Shown: positions 24,358-35,084 of the stretch, in pieces
Layout: each line of letters opens with the position of its first letter
Position numbering within the stretch: position 1 is the first letter of the stretch
Assembly (NCBI GenBank): GCA_963730405.1
Contig: CAVSRW010000001.1
Location: forward strand, 248,001-312,000
DNA: 64,000 nucleotides
Origin: Gaiellasilicea sp963730405
GTDB lineage: Bacteria; Actinomycetota; Thermoleophilia; Gaiellales; Gaiellaceae
Direction of reading: 5' to 3'
Position numbers and translations under genes: made by a program
The notes under the pieces: model-generated
The model's database searches: none
The model's input: the letters and a program-made list of their open reading frames with translations, nothing else
Told to the model about the DNA's origin: nothing

Positions 24358-24804
24358 CGTGTCGGCGGTCGTCGTGCTCGGCGACGTGGTGCTCGCCGGC
24401 GGCGTGTACGTGTAGTCGTCCGACTCTTCGCCGGTGATCTTCTCCATCAGCCAGCCGCGGGTCTGCGGGCCTGTGAACGGGTTGAAGAGGACGCCGATGA
24501 TGATTCCGACCAGGAGCAGGAACGTGTTCCGGCCGCTGTGGTCCTCCTTGCCCTGGATCCGGTCCGCCGCCGTGCGCAGCTCCTCGACCGCCTTCTTCAG
24601 GTTGTCCTGAATATCCTTGTCGGTCGCCGCGCGAATTGCGGTTCCGGTCAGGTTGCGGTTGCCGAGCAGCTCGGCGTAGACGTCCCGCGCAGCCTTGAAG
24701 GCTTCCTTCACGTTGTCGTGCAGATCCTCGTCGTGCAGAGCCCGGTCGACATAGGGCTTCATCGTGTCGGCCGTGTCGTAGAGCTTCTCTTTGGTCTTGG
24801 CCAT
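24349..24804 (-). CDS. Small single-pass membrane protein with helical N-terminal domain
   Basis: A 151-aa protein of unknown function. Residues 1-90 are charged and likely helical/coiled coil (DTADTMKPYVDRALHDEDLHDNVKEAF in part), residues ~95-115 form one membrane segment (FLLLVGIIIGVLF), and the tail is Thr/Ser/Pro-rich. The layout resembles YtxH-like envelope proteins. AAAGGAC precedes ATG 24804. It lies downstream of lon with a 69-bp gap. Confidence 0.65.
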   Translation of the reverse strand: MAKTKEKLYDTADTMKPYVDRALHDEDLHDNVKEAFKAARDVYAELLGNRNLTGTAIRAATDKDIQDNLKKAVEELRTAADRIQGKEDHSGRNTFLLLVGIIIGVLFNPFTGPQTRGWLMEKITGEESDDYTYTPPASTTSPSTTTADTAA

Positions 24805-24873
24805 CCGGCCCGTCCTTTCGGTTTCGTGGTCGCCGGACCAGTGTTGCCGTACTCCGATCCTTGCAAACTGCGG

Positions 24874-27254
<2,381 letters not shown>

Positions 27255-27258
<4 letters not shown>

Positions 27259-27692
27259 GACGGCCTGCGCACGACGATCACGACCGCGGGCCCGGCCGGC
27301 GTTCGGGGCGCGATCGGGAGGGTGATCCGGAGCATCCCGGCCTCGTAGTGGGCGCTCGCGGCTTTGGCGTCGATGTCCTGGTCCAGCGGGATCCGGCGCT
27401 CGAAGCGGCCGTACTCGATCTCCGCCTGCTGATAGATCTGCCCCGGAACGCGCGGGCGCCCACGAGTGCCGGAGATCGTCAGCGCGCGCTGCTCGACCGA
27501 GAGCTCGATCGCGCCGGGATCGACACCGGCGATCTCGACGACGACGACGAGCTGCGGCGGGTCCTCCGTGAAGAAGCAGTCGACCGCGGGCCGGAATCCG
27601 TTCCGGATCCCGGAAAAGCGGGGTACCTGCCAGAGGTCGGCGAACAGCTCCTCGATCTCTCCCTGCAGGCGGTCGATGTCGCGCCGCGGCAT
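27255..27692 (-). CDS. Hsp20/alpha-crystallin-type small heat-shock protein
   Basis: A 145-aa holdase chaperone. The alpha-crystallin domain is seen as VVVVEIAGVDPGAIELSVEQ, LTISGTRGRP and FERRIPLDQDID, ending with AGMLRITLP. It keeps unfolding proteins soluble until refolded or, given the 4-bp coupling to lon, degraded. No HAIR (HspR) or CIRCE site is visible upstream; a TAACGT lies 10 nt before ATG 27692. The start is only 39 bp from the divergent small membrane gene. Confidence 0.9.
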
Positions 27693-27731
27693 TGCAGGGG
27701 AGACGTTACCCCCCGCTGTACCATCGAACCC

Positions 27732-27869
27732 ATGACGCCGGTCCGCCGGATCCTGAAGCTCGTCGCGGCATCGGTGGCGTTCCTGCTCTACGTCTGGTTC
27801 GCCGCCGTGCGCGCCGCGCCTCGCATCAGGCAGCGGAAGGCGCTCAGGCGCGCCGCGCGCAACCCCTGA
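27732..27869 (+). CDS. Small membrane protein (45 aa)
   Basis: A very short ORF with one membrane segment (LVAASVAFLLYVWFAAV) flanked by arginines on both sides. Its TGA overlaps the ATG of the MMPL transporter by one base (TGATG), and a TACCAT -10 lies 7 nt before its ATG, so it may be a leaderless lead cistron coupled to the transporter. Similarity was not recognised; being so short, it could be leader translation only. Confidence 0.5.
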   Translation: MTPVRRILKLVAASVAFLLYVWFAAVRAAPRIRQRKALRRAARNP

Positions 27870-30043
27870 TGGAGCGCTGGACGAGGTTCGTCCTCCGCCA
27901 CCGCTGGATCGTCGTCGCCTCCTGGGCCGTGATCCTGGTCACGGGCGGGACGCTCAGCACCGGGCTCAACGACCTGCTCTCGAACGAGTTCACGACACCC
28001 GGGACCGACTCGGATGACGTGCGGTCGACGCTCGAGCAGCGCTTCGGCCAGCGTGACGACGGCTCGTTCCTCGTCGTCTTCCGGGTCGACGACGCGAGCG
28101 ACCGGGCGACGCGGAAAGAGCTCGAGGCCGCGCTCGCGCGGGGCGCCGACGCGGTCGAGGGCGGGCGGGCACAGCCGCTCCAGGCGGCCGGGCGGAACGT
28201 CCTCTTCGGGACGATCGGCTCACCGCTCGAGCTGACGGAGGGCAAGCGGGCGACGCCCGCGGTCCGGGAGGCGATCGGAGCTCCCGCCGGCGCCGAGACG
28301 TTCGTCAGCGGGACGCCGGCGATCCAGGCGGACCTCGACCCGATCTTCGAGGAGGACCTGCTGAAGGGGGAGGCGATCGCGCTGCCGATCGCGCTCGCGG
28401 TGCTCCTCGCGGTCTTCGGCCTCTCCTTCGCCGTGCTGATGCCGTTCCTGGTCGCGGCCTGCACGATCACGGCCACCCTCGGGATCGTCTGGGTCGTCGC
28501 GCACTACCTGACCACGGCGGTGTACGTCACGAACCTCGTCCAGCTGATCGGGCTCGGAATCGCGATCGACTACTCGCTCCTGATCGTCTACCGCTTCCGC
28601 GAGGAGTTGGAGCCGGGCGGCTCCGTCGAGGACGCCGCCGTACGGACGATGGCGACCGCGGGCCGCGCCGTCGTCTTCTCGGGCCTGACCGTCGCGATCG
28701 GGCTCGCGCTGCTGCTCTTCATGCCGCTGCCGTTCATGGTCTCGATGGGCGTCGGCGGCTTCCTGATCCCACTCGTCTCGATCGTCGCCGCCGTCACGCT
28801 GCAGCCGGCTCTGCTCTCGCTGTTCGGGCGCAGAGGGACGCGCCGCGTTCACGTCGCCGCCTACTTCCGCGACCGCCTGCGCCTGCCGATCCCCCGCTTC
28901 GCGGGGACGGCGGATGCCGACCGGGGCCTCTGGGCCCGGCTCGCGCGCTCGATCATGCGCCGGCCCCTCGTCTACCTCGCGCTCGGCGCGACCGTGCTCG
29001 TCGCCGCGGCCGTGCCGGTGCTCGACCTCCAGCTGACGCCTGGATCCGCCTCGGGGACGCCGCAGTCCCCGGAGTCGATTCGCGGGTTCAACGTGCTTCG
29101 CGAGGCCGTCGGCCCGGGGGCGCTCGCGCCTTCGCAGGTGCTCGTCGACTCCGGGCGGCCGGATGGGCTCCGCGACCCGGCTGTCAGCGAGGCGATCGAG
29201 CGGCTGATCGCGGGGGTGCGGCTCGATCCGGAGGCGGCGCGCGTCGACTACGAGCCGGCGCCGCCTTACGTCGATGCGACGGGGCGGTACGGCTACGTGA
29301 CCATCGCCGGCAGGCACGAGTACGGCGAGCTCGCGGCGCAGGACTTCGCCCGGCGACTGCGGGGCGAGCTGATCCCGGCCGCCCGGTTCCCCCAGAGTGC
29401 GACCGTGCTCGCCGGCGGCGGCCCCGCGCAGGGGATCGACTTCATCGACAGCGCCTACGGCGCCTTCCCGTGGCTCGTGCTCGCGGTGCTGATCCTCACC
29501 TACCTGACGCTCATGCGCGCCTTCCGCTCGCTGCTGCTGCCGCTCAAGGCCGTGCTCCTGAACCTGCTCGCGATCGCCGCGACCTACGGCCTGCTCGTGA
29601 TCATCTTCAAGTGGGGCGTCGGCTCGGATCTGTTCGGCCTGTACCAGTTCGACCAGGTCGAGGCGTGGATCCCGATCTTCCTCTTCGCGATGTTGTTCGG
29701 GCTCTCGATGGACTACGAGGTCTTCCTCGTCTCGCGCATGCGGGAGTTCTGGGACGAGGGCGCCTCGAACGAGGAGGCGGTGGCGCAGGGACTCGAGCGG
29801 ACAGGGCGGATCGTGACCGCGGCCGCGATCGTGATGGTCGCTGCGTTCCTCGGCTTCGCAGCCGGCTCGATCGTCGGGCTGCAGGAGTTCGGGCTCGGGC
29901 TTGCGATCGCGATCTTCATCGATGCGACGCTGATCCGCGCCGTGCTCGTGCCGGCGCTGATGCGCCTCTTCGGGCGCTGGAACTGGTGGCTGCCCGAGCG
30001 GGCCGCACGCCTTCTTCGCGTCGCTCCCTCCCCCATTCGTTAA
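27869..30043 (+). CDS. MMPL/RND-family membrane transporter
   Basis: A 724-aa protein with the 12-segment RND plan: one N-terminal segment (WIVVASWAVILVTGG), a first periplasmic domain, five segments from ~180 (ALPIALAVLLAVFGLSFAVLMP in part), then the duplicated half. Motifs of the MMPL group are GIAIDYSLLIVYRFREEL and GLSMDYEVFLVSRMREFW, where the Asp relays protons. Such proteins export lipids or hydrophobic compounds. Substrate is unknown. Confidence 0.88.
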   Translation: MERWTRFVLRHRWIVVASWAVILVTGGTLSTGLNDLLSNEFTTPGTDSDDVRSTLEQRFGQRDDGSFLVVFRVDDASDRATRKELEAALARGADAVEGGRAQPLQAAGRNVLFGTIGSPLELTEGKRATPAVREAIGAPAGAETFVSGTPAIQADLDPIFEEDLLKGEAIALPIALAVLLAVFGLSFAVLMPFLVAACTITATLGIVWVVAHYLTTAVYVTNLVQLIGLGIAIDYSLLIVYRFREELEPGGSVEDAAVRTMATAGRAVVFSGLTVAIGLALLLFMPLPFMVSMGVGGFLIPLVSIVAAVTLQPALLSLFGRRGTRRVHVAAYFRDRLRLPIPRFAGTADADRGLWARLARSIMRRPLVYLALGATVLVAAAVPVLDLQLTPGSASGTPQSPESIRGFNVLREAVGPGALAPSQVLVDSGRPDGLRDPAVSEAIERLIAGVRLDPEAARVDYEPAPPYVDATGRYGYVTIAGRHEYGELAAQDFARRLRGELIPAARFPQSATVLAGGGPAQGIDFIDSAYGAFPWLVLAVLILTYLTLMRAFRSLLLPLKAVLLNLLAIAATYGLLVIIFKWGVGSDLFGLYQFDQVEAWIPIFLFAMLFGLSMDYEVFLVSRMREFWDEGASNEEAVAQGLERTGRIVTAAAIVMVAAFLGFAAGSIVGLQEFGLGLAIAIFIDATLIRAVLVPALMRLFGRWNWWLPERAARLLRVAPSPIR

Positions 30044-30090
30044 CAGGATCCTGATGTTCCGAAAGCGGAAGACGCGGGAACCCCGTTTCA

Positions 30091-31325
30091 ATGCGCATCC
30101 TGTTGTCAGCCCTGCTCGCGTCCGCCCTCGTGGGCTTCGCCGCCCCCGCGGCCGGTGCGTCGGGAAACGCGCGCTTCGGGATCCAGGACGACGCCTGGCT
30201 CGCCCACGGCGCGGGCACGCTCGACGAGCGGCTCGACCGGCTCGAACAGCTCGGCGTGGACGTCGTCCGCTTCAACCTGCACTGGGACCGGATCGAGCCC
30301 GCCCGCGGCCAGTACGACTGGGAGGACAGCGACGCCGTGCTCGAAGGGCTCCGTAGCCGGGGGATCCCGGCCGTGGTCGGGATCGTCGGCTCGCCCCGCT
30401 GGGCGAACGGCGGCCGGACGCCGAACTTCGCCCCGGGCGCCTCGTCGCTCGCCGGCTTCGCCCGGGCGGCAGCGACCCGCTACCGCTGGGTGACGCAGTG
30501 GCTGCTCTGGAACGAGCCGAACCAGGCGCGTTGGCTGCGGCCGACGTCGGCCAGCGTCTACGTGCGCCAGATCCTCAATCCCGGCTACGCGGCGATCCAC
30601 CGCGTGATCCCTCGTGCCAGGGTGGCGGGCGGCGTCACCGCTCCCCGCGGCTCCACCGGCGGCGTCTCACCCGTGCGCTGGATTCGCGGCATGCGCGCTG
30701 CGGGTGCGCGCCTCGACGTCTACGCGCACCACCCCTATCCGTCGAGCAGCCGCGAGACGCCGTTCAGCGGCGGCTGCGGCCACTGCGAGACGATCACCAT
30801 GGCGACGCTGGAGCGCCTGATCGCGGAAGTGGGTCGCGCGTTCGGCCCGAAGCGCATCTGGCTGACCGAGTACGGCTACCAGACCGGCGCCTACGGCGTC
30901 ACGCAGCAGCGCCAGGCGGAGCTGATCGGGCAGTCCGGACTGCGCGTCCACAAGGCGCCGCGCGTCGACATGCTCATCCATTACCTCGTCAAGGACGAGC
31001 CCGAGGCGAGCCGCTTCCAGAGCGGCCTCTTCAACATCGCCGGACGCGCCGAAGCTCGCGGCGCTCGCGTTCCCGCTCCCGATCGCCCAGGCAGGGCGCA
31101 GCGGCGGCAAGCTCGTGCTCTGGGGTCAGGTCCGCCCCGGCGGGGGCGTGCAGTCGTATCGCGTCCAGATCCGTGCCGGCGGCGCCTGGAAGTTCAGCGG
31201 CGCCACGCGCCGGACGAGCTGCGCGCGGCTTCTTCAGCACCGCGGTCGCCGCCTCGCCGGGAACGAGCGTGCGCGTCTACTCGCCGCGCGACGGCGCCTA
31301 CAGCGCCACCATCCGCGCGCGCTAG
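30091..31325 (+). CDS. Secreted clan GH-A glycosidase-like protein, interrupted by two frameshifts
   Basis: Restored length is about 410 aa: signal peptide (ILLSALLASALVGFAAPAAGA), then a TIM-barrel glycosidase with LGVDVVRFNLHWDRIEPARG, the acid/base Glu in WLLWNEPNQARW and the nucleophile Glu in IWLTEYGYQT, plus a C-terminal ~90-aa beta domain. The frame changes near 31044 (after LFNIAGR; one extra G) and again near 31216 (one extra C in a CGCG stretch), and the final frame ends AYSATIRAR-stop at 31325. Removing two bases restores one frame. Sequencing error is more likely than decay. Substrate is a plant- or self-derived glycan; unknown. Confidence 0.72.
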
Positions 31326-31525
31326 CGAAGCAGCGCTATCAGGACGATCGCGACTGCGATGGCGATCGCGATCCAGGCGAGGCGCATGACCCGGAAGGCG
31401 CGGCGCTCGCCGCGGCCCGGGCCGGGCTCGGGTGTGTAGGGGTCGAGCGGCGATGCGGGCTGCCGAGGCAGCTCGTCCTCGCCTTCGATCACCTGCGGGT
31501 CGTGCTGCACTTCACGCTCGGTCAT
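31322..31525 (-). CDS. Small C-terminally anchored membrane protein
   Basis: A 67-aa protein with an acidic, proline-rich N-terminal part (MTEREVQHDPQVIEGEDELP) and a C-terminal membrane segment (LAWIAIAIAVAIVLIALLR). A CAGAAT element lies 6 nt before its ATG (leaderless). The stop shares CTAG (31322-31325) with the glycosidase gene. Function is unknown; coding is supported by base bias and promoter position. Confidence 0.6.
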   Translation of the reverse strand: MTEREVQHDPQVIEGEDELPRQPASPLDPYTPEPGPGRGERRAFRVMRLAWIAIAIAVAIVLIALLR

Positions 31526-31562
31526 GTCTGCATTCTGCACGGCCAGTAGCATCGTGCGCGGC

Positions 31563-32348
31563 ATGAGGGCAAAGGGACTGATTGCGGCGGGCGGCGAGGC
31601 GACCCGGCTGGGCGAGCTGACGCGCGTCGTCAACAAGCACCTGCTGCCGGTCGGCGACCAGCCGATGATCTACTACCCGCTTCAACTGCTCGAGCGGGCC
31701 GGGATCGAAGAGGTGATGATCGTCACCGGCCAGGGCCACGCGGGCCAGGTGATCGACCTGCTCGGCAACGGCCGGCTCAGCCGACGCGGCACGAGCGAGC
31801 CGCTCTTCGACCTGGATCTGACCTACAAGGTGCAGGTCGAGGCCGGCGGGATCGCGCAGGTGGTCGGGATGGCGGAGAGCTTCGCGGGCGACGACGATCT
31901 GGTCGTGTGCCTGGGCGACAACATCTTCGAGTACGCCGAGGCGGAGGCGATCCGCAGCTTCGTCGACGGCGACGACGGCGCGGCCGTGTTCGTGAAGGAC
32001 GTGCCCGACCCGGAGCGGTTCGGCGTCGTCGTCTACGGCGACGGCGGCCGCGTGGTCGACGTGGTCGAGAAGGCGGGGGTCGTCGACCTGCGCTACGACG
32101 CGCCGCCGTCCCACGACGCCGTCGTCGGCCTCTACTGCTACGCGCCGGACGTGTTCGAGTTGATCCGCGGGCTCGAGCCGTCCTCGCGGGGCGAGCTGGA
32201 GATCACCGACGTCAACCGCCACTACGCCGAGAACGGAACCCTCGCCTGCCACCGGGTCAGCGGCTGGTGGGAGGACGCGGGCACGCAGGAGTCGCTGCGC
32301 GAGATCGGCGCCCTGATCGAGCGCACCGGCGTCAACAAGCTCGCATGA
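31563..32348 (+). CDS. rmlA: Glucose-1-phosphate thymidylyltransferase
   Basis: First step of dTDP-L-rhamnose synthesis: glucose-1-P + dTTP to dTDP-glucose. The 261-aa protein has the nucleotidyltransferase start GLIAAGGEATRLGELT, where the usual G-x-G-T-R-L reads GGEATRL, the HLLPVGDQPMIYYPL block, CLGDNIF and EITDVNRHY. It lacks ~30 C-terminal residues of typical RmlA. ATG 31563 is used; GTG 31554 is possible. It overlaps rmlC by 4 bp. Confidence 0.9.
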   Translation: MRAKGLIAAGGEATRLGELTRVVNKHLLPVGDQPMIYYPLQLLERAGIEEVMIVTGQGHAGQVIDLLGNGRLSRRGTSEPLFDLDLTYKVQVEAGGIAQVVGMAESFAGDDDLVVCLGDNIFEYAEAEAIRSFVDGDDGAAVFVKDVPDPERFGVVVYGDGGRVVDVVEKAGVVDLRYDAPPSHDAVVGLYCYAPDVFELIRGLEPSSRGELEITDVNRHYAENGTLACHRVSGWWEDAGTQESLREIGALIERTGVNKLA

Positions 32349-32812
32349 TCGAAGGCCTGCGTCGGATCCCGCTGCAGCGCTTCGCGGACGAGCGCGGCTG
32401 GTTCGTCGAGATCCGCCGCGAGAGCCTGCTGCCGAAGCCAACGCGGCAGACGAACGTGTCCTTCTCCCGCAAGGGCGTCCTCCGCGGCCTCCACTACCAC
32501 GAACGCGGCCAGGATGATCTCTTCGTCTGCCTGCAGGGCACGGCTCGTGTCGTCGTGCTCGACCGCGACACCGGCGACACGTTCTGCGAGGACATCGGCG
32601 ACGACAACCCGGTCGCGATCTACGTCCCGGGGCGGCACGCGCACGGCTTCGAGGCGCTGACCGACCTGCTCTTCTGTTACCACGTGACCGAGGAGTACGA
32701 CCCGGCCGACCCGGACGAGCACGGGGTCTGCTGGGCCGATCCGCGTGTCAAGCACCTGTGGAGCTCGGACGCGCCGATCCTCTCGGAGCGGGATCTGCGG
32801 GCGTGTACTTAG
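32345..32812 (+). CDS. rmlC: dTDP-4-dehydrorhamnose 3,5-epimerase
   Basis: Third step of the rhamnose pathway. The 155-aa cupin shows RFADERGWFVEI, the substrate-binding QTNVSFSRKGVLRGLHYH (catalytic His in LRGLHYH) and IYVPGRHAHGFEAL. It is slightly shorter than the ~180 aa norm. It overlaps rmlA by 4 bp and rmlD by 10 bp, so gene order is rmlA-C-D. Confidence 0.92.
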   Translation: MIEGLRRIPLQRFADERGWFVEIRRESLLPKPTRQTNVSFSRKGVLRGLHYHERGQDDLFVCLQGTARVVVLDRDTGDTFCEDIGDDNPVAIYVPGRHAHGFEALTDLLFCYHVTEEYDPADPDEHGVCWADPRVKHLWSSDAPILSERDLRACT

Positions 32813-33603
32813 TCACCGGGGCCGGCGGCCAGCTCGGCCGTGCCCTCGTGGCGGAGTTCGCCGACGACGGCGCCCTCGGCCTCACCCGCGCGGAGTGGGA
32901 CGTCGAGCAGCCGCCGCCGCCCGGGCTCGCCCCCGATGTCGTGCTGCACGCCGCCGCCTGGACGAACGTCGACGGAGCCGAGGAGGATCCGCAGGGCGCG
33001 GCGGCGGCGAACGTCGGCGCGACCGCGAACGTCGCCGCGCTCGGCGTGCCGCTCGTCTACTACTCGAGCGACTACGTCTTCGACGGCAGCAAGCGGGAGC
33101 CGTACGTCGAGTCGGATGGCCCGAACCCGCAGTCGGCCTACGGGCGGTCGAAGCTCCACGGCGAGGGTGCGGCCGGCGACAAGGCCTGGATCGTGCGCTC
33201 GTCGTGGCTCTACGGCCCGTCGGGGACCAACTTCGTCCGGACGATGCTGCGGCTCGGCGCGGAGCGGGACGAGGTCGCGGTCGTCGACGACCAGCGGGGC
33301 TCGCCGACGTATGTCGGCCATCTCGCTGCGGCGACGAGGCAAATCCTGTCGCTGCCGTTCGGCGTCTACCACGTCGCGGCGGACGGCGAGGCGAGCTGGG
33401 CCGACTTCGCGGAGGCGATCTTCGAGGAGGCCGGTCTCGACACGCGCGTCCGCCGGATCTCGGCGGCGGAGTTGGGACGGCCCGCGCCGCGGCCCGCCTA
33501 CTCGGTGCTGCGGAGCGAGAAGGGCGCGCCGACGCTGCCGCACTGGCGCGAGGGCCTGCGGGAGACGATCGCGGCCATCCGGTCCGGCGCGGCGCACGAA
33601 TAG
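32803..33603 (+). CDS. rmlD: dTDP-4-dehydrorhamnose reductase
   Basis: Final, NADPH-dependent step giving dTDP-L-rhamnose. The 266-aa extended SDR has the cofactor motif VTGAGGQLGRAL at residue 4, AAAWTNVDGAEE, the catalytic YGRSKLHGE (YxxxK) near residue 111, and SWLYGPSGTNFV. The start is GTG 32803 within the end of rmlC. The third codon is TTA, rare in this GC-rich DNA. Confidence 0.93.
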   Translation: MYLVTGAGGQLGRALVAEFADDGALGLTRAEWDVEQPPPPGLAPDVVLHAAAWTNVDGAEEDPQGAAAANVGATANVAALGVPLVYYSSDYVFDGSKREPYVESDGPNPQSAYGRSKLHGEGAAGDKAWIVRSSWLYGPSGTNFVRTMLRLGAERDEVAVVDDQRGSPTYVGHLAAATRQILSLPFGVYHVAADGEASWADFAEAIFEEAGLDTRVRRISAAELGRPAPRPAYSVLRSEKGAPTLPHWREGLRETIAAIRSGAAHE

Positions 33604-33610
33604 AGACCGT

Positions 33611-34081
33611 GTGGCGAGCTATTCGTTCCTGACGACCTGGGTCCTGGACGCCCGGCGCGAGGCCGTCTGGGACGCGATCTACGCCATCGAGCAGTGGCCG
33701 GCGTGGTGGCGCGGCGTCAAGCAGGTCGACAAGCTCGAGCACGGCAACGGCGACGGCATCGGTGCTCGCTACCGGCACGAGTGGCGCAGCGTCATCCCCT
33801 ACCCCGTCCGCTTCGAGACGCGGATCACGAGCATCGAGCGGCCCTTCCTGATCGAGGCGGACGCCGACGGCGAGCTCGCCGGAACCGGCCGCTGGCGCTT
33901 CTTCGACGGCCGCGAGACCGCCGTCACCTACGAGTGGAACGTGCGGACGACCCGGCCGTGGATGAACCTGCTGGCGCCGATCGCGCGGCCCGTCTTCCGC
34001 TGGAACCACAACGTCGTCATGCACCAGGGCGGGCAGGGACTGGCCGATCTGCTGGGGGCGAGGCTCCTGGCGGTCACGTAA
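33611..34081 (+). CDS. SRPBCC (START-like) family protein
   Basis: A 156-aa hydrophobic-cavity protein: TTWVLDARREAVWDAIYAIEQWPAWWRGV is cut here to its key part VWDAIYAIEQWPAWW, followed by IGARYRHEW and TSIERPFLIE, typical of polyketide cyclase/dehydrase-like SRPBCC proteins. It sits between rmlD and rmlB, 7 bp after the former and 10 bp before the latter, which is unusual for a rhamnose operon. Ligand and role are unknown; lipid-linked sugar binding would be speculation. Confidence 0.78.
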   Translation: MASYSFLTTWVLDARREAVWDAIYAIEQWPAWWRGVKQVDKLEHGNGDGIGARYRHEWRSVIPYPVRFETRITSIERPFLIEADADGELAGTGRWRFFDGRETAVTYEWNVRTTRPWMNLLAPIARPVFRWNHNVVMHQGGQGLADLLGARLLAVT

Positions 34082-34091
34082 CCTGAGCGCG

Positions 34092-35084
34092 ATGCGCGTG
34101 CTCGTCACAGGCGGGGCCGGCTTCATCGGCTCGCACTTCGCCAAGCGGCTCCAGGCCGCGGGCGACCACGTGCGCGTGCTCGACAAGCTGACCTACTCGG
34201 GCAACCCGGCGAACCTCGACGGCACGGGGATCGAGCTGGTCGAAGGCGACATCTGCGACGCCGAGGCCGTCGCCGACGCTGCAGCGGGCTTCGACGCGAT
34301 CGTCAACTTCGCCGCCGAGACCCACGTCGACCGCTCCATCCTGGGGGCAACCGACTTCGGCCGGACCGAGTTCTTCGGGACGCAGGTGCTGCTCGAGGAG
34401 GTGCGCCGCACCGGCGCCCGCTTCGTCCAGGTCTCGACGGACGAGGTGTACGGCGACCTCGCGGGCGGCGGCTCGGCGAGCGAGACCGATCCGATCAGGC
34501 CGTCGAGCCCCTACAGCGTCGCCAAGGCCGCGGGCGACCTGCATATCCCCGCATACGCGCGCACGTTCGGCGTCAACGCGTCGATCACGCGCGGCTCCAA
34601 CACGTACGGCCCGAACCAGTATCCCGAGAAGCTGATCCCGCTGATGACGACGAACGCGCTCGAGGGCGAGCCGCTGCCGGTGTACGGGGACGGGCGCCAG
34701 ATCCGCGACTGGCTCTGGGTCGAGGACCACTGCGCCGGGATCGAGCTCGTGCTGCGCGAGGGCGCGGCGGGCGAGGTCTACAACGTCGGCGGCGACGACG
34801 AGCGCGAGAACGTCGAGATCGTCTCCCGGATCCTCGAGCTGACCGGCGCAGACGAGTCCCTCATCCGGCACGTCGAGGACCGCGCCGGTCACGACCGCCG
34901 CTACTCGCTCGACACGGGCAAGCTGCGCGGGCTCGGCTGGGCGCCCCGGAAGCCCTTCGACGAGGGCATCGGCGAGACGGTCGCCTGGTATCGCGACAAC
35001 CGCGCCTGGTGGGAGCCGATCAAGTCGGGCGAGTACCGCGAGTACTACGAGCGCCAGTACGCGGCGCGCCTCGCCGGCTCCTAG
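34092..35084 (+). CDS. rmlB: dTDP-glucose 4,6-dehydratase
   Basis: Second step of the rhamnose pathway, NAD-dependent. The 330-aa protein has VTGGAGFIGSHFAKRL at the N-terminus, AAETHVDRSI, the active-site STDEVYG (Asp-Glu pair) and YSVAKAAGDL (YxxxK), and the nucleotide-binding RGSNTYGPNQYPEKLIP. All catalytic residues are present. It closes the rml operon; its stop shares CTAG (35081-35084) with the kinase gene. Confidence 0.95.
   Translation: MRVLVTGGAGFIGSHFAKRLQAAGDHVRVLDKLTYSGNPANLDGTGIELVEGDICDAEAVADAAAGFDAIVNFAAETHVDRSILGATDFGRTEFFGTQVLLEEVRRTGARFVQVSTDEVYGDLAGGGSASETDPIRPSSPYSVAKAAGDLHIPAYARTFGVNASITRGSNTYGPNQYPEKLIPLMTTNALEGEPLPVYGDGRQIRDWLWVEDHCAGIELVLREGAAGEVYNVGGDDERENVEIVSRILELTGADESLIRHVEDRAGHDRRYSLDTGKLRGLGWAPRKPFDEGIGETVAWYRDNRAWWEPIKSGEYREYYERQYAARLAGS

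Noticed and set aside
27693..27731. HAIR (HspR) or CIRCE heat-shock operator before hsp20-lon
   Set aside because: No CTTGAGT-N7-ACTCAAG or TTAGCACTC-type repeat is present in the 39-bp gap.
30091..31325. Calling the glycosidase a true pseudogene
   Set aside because: Catalytic motifs are intact, both indels are single bases in CGCG contexts, and similar indels hit the likely essential sufD.
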